From JAQICX01 sp964441455 (GTDB lineage Bacteria; Verrucomicrobiota; Kiritimatiellia; JAQICX01): a DNA stretch of 10,333 nucleotides. Where the stretch lies: contig CAYTUX010000017.1 of assembly GCA_964441455.1 (NCBI GenBank), positions 1-10,333 of the forward strand. Reading direction: 5' to 3'. Positions 7,194-10,333 of the stretch are shown one piece after another. The stretch's first letter is position 1; every line of letters begins with the position of its first letter. The position numbers and the translations under genes were made by a program. The notes beneath the pieces are model-generated. The model saw nothing but the letters and a program-made list of their open reading frames with translations, ran no database searches and was not told where the DNA came from.

Positions 7194-8516
7194 TTAATTT
7201 GACAACTTTTTATATCTTTTTTGTGCTTCTGTTGCCCATTTTGTAGTGATTTTCAATCTGAATCTTGTGTCACTCCATGAGTCAGCAATGTCCAGCATCT
7301 CCTGTTCAGAAATAGGAGGGGTATATAGAATATCCAGTTTTTCTTTCGGTAGTTGTTCTGCGATAATTGTCTTCCATGCTTTTTGAAGTTCATTGTGAGG
7401 ATCAATTAAAGTAGTTCCCATTACAGCATTTAGTATTTGCCATCTTTTGCTTGCGGTTTGAGTATCATATTTAAAATTGCTTTTAAATTTATATGGATTG
7501 GATTTCGGAGCCCAGCTTTTTGTGTATATTTCTTTGTTTACGGGCATTCTATATAGATTGTTCATCTGTCCGTTTTGTCCAACGGGCTGACAGAGTATCT
7601 GCTGCCCTTCAAAGGATAGTGCAAAGTTAAGAAATAGTTCTGCATTTTTCTTGTTTGGAGCATTTTTAAGAATGGCAATTGCATCCGGATTTACAACTGT
7701 TGCATTATCCGGCAGTACAAAACCAAGAGCATTTCCACCGACAGCTTTGATTGCTGTTTCTGCAAATTGATCAATTGCAAGTCCTGCCGCAACTTCACCA
7801 TGTTCAACCTCTCTTGGTCCTTCTCCTCCTCCCTCACCAAATTTCCTGATGTTTGCACAAAGCTTGGTTATTATCTCCCAACCCTTTTCATATCCATAAG
7901 CTTGAAGTATAATCTCATAACACATGTGAACAGATCCACTGGATCTAGGATCGCCGGAGGATACCCATGTGAAGTATTCGGGGGTTGTTATATCTTCCCA
8001 TGATTTTGGAGTGGTAAGACCTAATTGTTTTATTAATGGGTTGTTATAGACTATTCCAAATCCGCTTAGAGCAACACCAAACCAATACATCTCAGGATCG
8101 TAAACCGGGAAACCGGCACAGTCTTCAGGTATCTGCCGGAGTATTTCTTTATGAATTACAGCTGGTTGCAGCCAGCCGGCATCTTTGCTGCGAATGAATG
8201 GGTCAACTCCGCCTCCAAACATTATATCAACGTTAGGAAAATCAGACGTCTGAAATCTGGATTCAAGGTCTTTTAACATTTTTGATGTCCCGCCAACATC
8301 TAACCATACAATTTCTATATATGCCTTGTTATTTGTTTTTAGCCAGTCTGTAAATGCTCTGGAATATTCCAATTTAACTTCTCGCCGATGTGGAGAAATA
8401 ATCAGTATCTTGTTTTTGCTGGAATCCTGCATTGTTTTTTTTGATGAAAACAGCATCAAAACGAAGGGCAGACTTACTATAAGTAAAAATAATGTTATTG
8501 CAAATATCTTTTTCAT
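7194..8516 (-). CDS. Extracellular solute-binding protein of an ABC importer (Fe3+/AfuA-like SBP family)
   Basis: 440 aa from the Met at 8516. That start gives a signal sequence: MKK, then a hydrophobic run at 4-22 (IFAITLFLLIVSLPFVLML). No lipobox Cys and no clear AxA site follow, so cleavage or anchoring is open. The mature part has the type 2 periplasmic binding fold: KILIISPHRREV (36-47), NVDIMFGGGVDPF (95-107), ALSGFGIVYNNPLIKQLG (149-166), TTPKSWEDITTPEYF (168-182) with SSGDPRSSGS (186-195), GEVAAGLAID (240-249) and VNPDAIAILKNAPN followed by FALSFEGQQIL (275-308). These match iron(III)/ThiB/AfuA-like binding proteins; the ligand cannot be told from sequence. The frame stays open to a TTG at 8591, but those 25 extra residues are hydrophilic and would bury the signal peptide. 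Neither start has a clear Shine-Dalgarno. It follows the ATPase gene by 202 bp; no permease gene is in the window. Confidence 0.85.
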   Translation of the reverse strand: MKKIFAITLFLLIVSLPFVLMLFSSKKTMQDSSKNKILIISPHRREVKLEYSRAFTDWLKTNNKAYIEIVWLDVGGTSKMLKDLESRFQTSDFPNVDIMFGGGVDPFIRSKDAGWLQPAVIHKEILRQIPEDCAGFPVYDPEMYWFGVALSGFGIVYNNPLIKQLGLTTPKSWEDITTPEYFTWVSSGDPRSSGSVHMCYEIILQAYGYEKGWEIITKLCANIRKFGEGGGEGPREVEHGEVAAGLAIDQFAETAIKAVGGNALGFVLPDNATVVNPDAIAILKNAPNKKNAELFLNFALSFEGQQILCQPVGQNGQMNNLYRMPVNKEIYTKSWAPKSNPYKFKSNFKYDTQTASKRWQILNAVMGTTLIDPHNELQKAWKTIIAEQLPKEKLDILYTPPISEQEMLDIADSWSDTRFRLKITTKWATEAQKRYKKLSN

Positions 8517-8555
8517 AAATAAATGGTTTTTCAAACTGACACGACCTCTGGGATA

Positions 8556-8575
8556 TAGAGAGATTGGATTCTCTA
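8556..8575 (-). promoter_or_regulatory. Short inverted repeat in the leader of the solute-binding protein gene
   Basis: TAGAGA (8556-8561) and TCTCTA (8570-8575) form a perfect 6-bp inverted repeat around an 8-nt loop. It lies between the proposed promoter and the start codon at 8516, about 40 nt upstream of the latter. It could be a leader hairpin or a small operator; it has no T-run and no match to a riboswitch that I recognise. Confidence 0.3.
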
Positions 8576-8604
8576 AAACAACGCAGTGCAAATGTGCATG
8601 ACGT

Positions 8605-8633
8605 ATAATAAAACTTAACTGTTAGTCTATAAA
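8605..8633 (-). promoter_or_regulatory. Possible promoter for the solute-binding protein gene
   Basis: Read on the - strand: a -35-like TTTATA (8628-8633, 4/6 match), a 17-bp spacer and a -10 TATTAT (8605-8610, 5/6 match). Transcription would start near 8598 and give a leader of about 80 nt before the ATG at 8516. This supports that start over the TTG at 8591, which would lie only a few bases into the message. AT-rich sequence makes chance matches likely. Confidence 0.35.
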
Positions 8634-8718
8634 TAATTGTTTCATCTTTTAACTAAAAAAAATTAAGATAGTTGATTAAAAAACAGCACACCTTGTGGTA
8701 TATTGTTTTATATAAAAT

Positions 8719-9819
8719 CTAAATAATTAGTTTGTCTGTTTCGCCACAGAAAATATGAGCTTTGCTAACTACAATTGGTAGCTTAACCTCTTGACCTGGT
8801 TTGAATTCTTTATGTGCATCAACCTTACAGATGAATGTATTGTCGCCGGCTTTTAGATAAATATATGTTTCTGATCCCATTGGCTCAACAACATCTACAT
8901 CCGCACTGATCTCAGGAGCATCAACAATTCCGTATGCATTGTTTGAACCAATATTTTCGGGACGAATTCCAAAAGTAACTTTTTTGTTTTCGTATGCTTT
9001 TATATCATCTGTCCAGCTTTCCGGAAGGCAGATTGACTCTGTTTCAGATATAAAATAAAGTTCATTCTGACTTTTCTTAATCGTTCCGTAGAAAAAGTTC
9101 ATCGGGGGTGTTCCGATAAAACTTGCAACAAATTTATTTGCAGGCACATCGTAAAGGCTTATAGGTGTGTCAACCTGCTGAATAACACCATCACACATAA
9201 CAACAATTCTATCACCCATTGTCATGGCTTCAGTCTGGTCATGTGTGACATAAATCATCGTTGCACCAAGCTTACTATGCAATCTGTTGATTTCAACACG
9301 CATCTGAACACGCATTTTTGCATCGAGATTTGATAGTGGTTCGTCAAATAAGAAAACTTTTGGTTGACGAACAATTGCACGCCCCAGAGCCACACGTTGT
9401 CTTTGACCACCTGAGAGTTGTTTTGGCCGGCGTTGCAGTAATTCTGTAATGCCTAAGATTTCAGCAGCTTCTTCTACACGGTTTTGAATATCTTTTTTAG
9501 GAAATTTACGAAGTTTTAGACCAAAAGCCATGTTGTCAAAAACAGACATATGTGGATAAAGAGCATAGTTTTGGAAAACCATTGCAATATCTCTATCTTT
9601 CGGGGGAACGTCATTAACAACAGTATCTCCAATAGTAATTGTTCCATGAGTTATTTCTTCTAGTCCTGCAATCATTCTTAATGTAGTTGACTTACCACAA
9701 CCTGAAGGTCCAACTAGAACCAGAAATTCTTTGTCGTTCACTGTTAGGTTAAAATCATCAACAGCTTTGAATGAATTATCATATATTTTTTCAACACCTG
9801 AAAGTGTAACACTTGCCAT
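8719..9819 (-). CDS. ugpC: ABC transporter ATP-binding protein, MalK/UgpC-like (CUT1 sugar-importer type)
   Basis: 366 aa, the usual size for MalK/UgpC/MsmX ATPases. It hydrolyses ATP on the cytosolic face of an ABC importer. All nucleotide-binding motifs are intact: Walker A GPSGCGKST (37-45), Q-loop Gln83 in VFQNYALYPHMSV, signature LSGGQRQRVALGRA (135-148), Walker B VFLFDE (155-160, catalytic Glu160), D-loop SNLD (163-166) and switch His193 in VTHDQTEA. After about residue 235 (ASFIGTPPMNFF) comes the OB/TOBE regulatory domain, with FGIRPENI near 287-294. AGGAG at 9828-9832, 8 nt upstream of the ATG, fixes the start. It is the first gene of the - strand block, with about 500 bp of gene-free DNA upstream, and is followed by a solute-binding protein gene. 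No permease is present, so it may be a shared ATPase serving several importers, as MsmX does in Bacillus. Sugar type is inferred from family likeness; the symbol is the usual family label. Confidence 0.92.
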   Translation of the reverse strand: MASVTLSGVEKIYDNSFKAVDDFNLTVNDKEFLVLVGPSGCGKSTTLRMIAGLEEITHGTITIGDTVVNDVPPKDRDIAMVFQNYALYPHMSVFDNMAFGLKLRKFPKKDIQNRVEEAAEILGITELLQRRPKQLSGGQRQRVALGRAIVRQPKVFLFDEPLSNLDAKMRVQMRVEINRLHSKLGATMIYVTHDQTEAMTMGDRIVVMCDGVIQQVDTPISLYDVPANKFVASFIGTPPMNFFYGTIKKSQNELYFISETESICLPESWTDDIKAYENKKVTFGIRPENIGSNNAYGIVDAPEISADVDVVEPMGSETYIYLKAGDNTFICKVDAHKEFKPGQEVKLPIVVSKAHIFCGETDKLII

Positions 9820-9908
9820 CTTTATGTCTCCTGTCTCGTAATTGAGAGTTAATATGTGTTCATAAAATATTTTCTTGTCTGAAATTTAATCAATAAAATA
9901 TTCTATAT

Positions 9909-9936
9909 GTTATAATATTTTGTAACTAGATGCAAA
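9909..9936 (-). promoter_or_regulatory. Possible promoter for the ABC ATPase gene
   Basis: Read on the - strand: -35-like TTTGCA (9931-9936, 4/6 match), 16-bp spacer and -10 TATAAC (9909-9914, 5/6 match). This would place the start of transcription near 9902 and leave a leader of about 80 nt. A small AT-only inverted repeat (AAAATATT 9895-9902, AATATTTT 9914-9921) overlaps it and may be chance in such AT-rich DNA. Confidence 0.35.
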
Positions 9937-9999
9937 TAAAATATCTTATTAAAGACCTTCTCCCTGTTTTTCTGGTTAAATGCTATTTTCGGTCGGCGG

Positions 10000-10062
10000 C
10001 CAGCTACTAACAGATCAGAAAAACAATCCTATATAAAACTTCAGTGTAAACTTAATAGCTGG
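10000..10062. repeat. Inverted repeat pair A (CCAGCTACTAA arms)
   Basis: CCAGCTACTAA (10000-10010) and TTAATAGCTGG (10052-10062) are inverted copies with one mismatch, separated by 41 nt. The left arm is an exact 11-bp direct copy of the arm core of pair B at 10216-10226, so the two pairs belong to one repeat type. Confidence 0.6.
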
Positions 10063-10067
10063 GCAAC

Positions 10068-10115
10068 CCTCCCGATTAAAATTGCAATCTAACATTAGTC
10101 TGTAAAAACGGGAGG
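10068..10115. repeat. Inverted repeat CCTCCCG / CGGGAGG
   Basis: CCTCCCG (10068-10074) and CGGGAGG (10109-10115) are perfect 7-bp inverted copies with a 34-nt, mostly AT spacer. The pair directly follows pair A and abuts the GC-rich island. Confidence 0.5.
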
Positions 10116-10146
10116 AAGAACCCCTCCGTCCTCGCAAGCTCGTCCA

Positions 10147-10167
10147 CCTCCCCTTAGCAAGAGGAGG
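10147..10167. repeat. Compact hairpin inside the GC-rich island
   Basis: CCTCCCCTT (10147-10155) and AAGAGGAGG (10159-10167) form a 9-bp stem with one C-A mismatch and a 3-nt AGC loop. The surrounding GACGGAGGGG-like and GGGGAGGTGG-like words (read on the - strand) recall palindromic intergenic repeats seen in many bacterial phyla; that likeness is from memory. No T-run follows on either strand, so a terminator role is not supported. Confidence 0.6.
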
Positions 10168-10207
10168 AGCTAATACGTCCTCGGCGTCCGCTAAACTAAT
10201 TTTCTAA

Positions 10208-10288
10208 TTTATCACCCAGCTACTAAGTATAAAAATATTTAAGTCTAAATTTGCATTTCTCTTTTGTTTTTAGTAGCTGGGTGATAAA
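10208..10288. repeat. Perfect 19-bp inverted repeat pair B
   Basis: TTTATCACCCAGCTACTAA (10208-10226) and its exact reverse complement at 10270-10288 flank a 43-nt AT-rich spacer. The arms are mixed-sequence and perfect over 19 bp, so this is not chance. The layout resembles a tiny terminal-inverted-repeat element or a long-loop hairpin. No clear target-site duplication is seen at the outer edges. Confidence 0.85.
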
Positions 10289-10290
10289 AG

Positions 10291-10296
10291 TATAAT
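10291..10296 (+). promoter_or_regulatory. Isolated consensus -10 box TATAAT reading out of the window
   Basis: A perfect TATAAT at 10291-10296 lies just beyond the right arm of repeat pair B. The best -35 at 16-17 bp spacing (TTTAGT or TTTTAG, inside the repeat arm) is poor. It might drive a + strand gene beyond the window edge. Confidence 0.2.
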
Positions 10297-10333
10297 GTAA
10301 ACCCTGATTTCATTGATTTAAAAACATGTTTAT

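Larger units (their letters stand above)
9820..10333. other. Gene-free 514-bp region: AT-rich promoter half, then inverted repeats around a GC-rich island
   Basis: No ORF with a plausible start and ribosome site is visible on either strand, and no tRNA or known RNA is recognised. The part next to the ATPase gene (9820-9960) is AT-rich and holds its ribosome site and likely promoter. From about 9990 the sequence is packed with inverted repeats: two related pairs sharing an AGCTACTAA-type arm, a CCTCCCG/CGGGAGG pair and a compact hairpin, with a patch of about 64% G+C (hand count, 10109-10191) in otherwise AT-rich DNA. Confidence 0.7.

Noticed and set aside
8517..8591. N-terminal extension of the solute-binding protein from the TTG at 8591
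   Set aside because: It would put 25 hydrophilic residues before a typical MKK plus hydrophobic signal sequence, has no Shine-Dalgarno, and would start only a few bases after the predicted transcription start.
8681..8705. Possible intrinsic terminator after the ATPase gene (ACCACAAGGTGTG then a T-run on the - strand)
   Set aside because: The stem is only about 3 bp before mismatches, too weak to call.
8706..8717. 12-bp palindrome TTTTATATAAAA just after the ATPase stop
   Set aside because: A/T-only palindromes are expected by chance in this AT-rich gap.
10000..10288. Integron attC sites
   Set aside because: The arms lack the GTTRRRY / RYYYAAC core sites and no integrase or cassette genes are visible.
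10322..10331. 10-bp palindrome AAACATGTTT at the window edge
   Set aside because: A single short palindrome with no neighbouring gene in view; it cannot be judged as an operator.

Overview
The window is bacterial, AT-rich (roughly 37-38% G+C by eye) and split into two blocks. The left block (about 150-6590, + strand) is a tight housekeeping cluster: yebC, lysS, and a type IIA topoisomerase pair parE-parC. The right block (about 6600-9820, - strand) carries a sugar-type ABC ATPase, an extracellular solute-binding protein and a small three-helix membrane protein. The last 514 bases (9820-10333) contain no gene that I can see. They hold a promoter-like region followed by nested inverted repeats around a GC-rich island.

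The topoisomerase pair is the best taxonomic clue. Both proteins look like the short ParE and the ParC found in Bacteroidota, Chlamydiota and the wider PVC group, not like the GyrA/GyrB of Proteobacteria or Firmicutes. With the low G+C and the UgpC/MalK-type ATPase, a PVC bacterium (possibly Lentisphaerota/Verrucomicrobiota) is plausible. This is inference; the window has no rRNA gene to settle it.

Layout: a possible promoter at 7-35; yebC 155-913; two tandem 30-bp palindromic repeats in the 100-bp yebC-lysS gap; lysS 1014-2453; parE 2476-4299 (22 bp later); parC 4314-6587 (14 bp later). The block ends convergently, only 17 bp from the stop of the 151-codon membrane protein gene (6605-7060, -). 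Upstream of that on the - strand lie the solute-binding protein gene (7194-8516, start re-chosen at the signal-peptide Met) and the ABC ATPase gene (8719-9819), each with its own plausible sigma70-type promoter.

Functionally, the left block joins translation (YebC, lysyl-tRNA synthetase) with chromosome decatenation (topoisomerase IV-type ParE/ParC). ParC is unusual in two ways: an acidic, charged N-terminal extension of about 100 residues, and Ala at both positions that normally carry the Ser and acidic quinolone-binding residues. The right block encodes an importer ATPase and a periplasmic binding protein but no permease, so the transmembrane partner must lie elsewhere. I did not find a convincing new multi-gene system. 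The least explained parts are the intergenic repeats (931-990 and 10000-10288), the ParC extension and the unassigned membrane protein.
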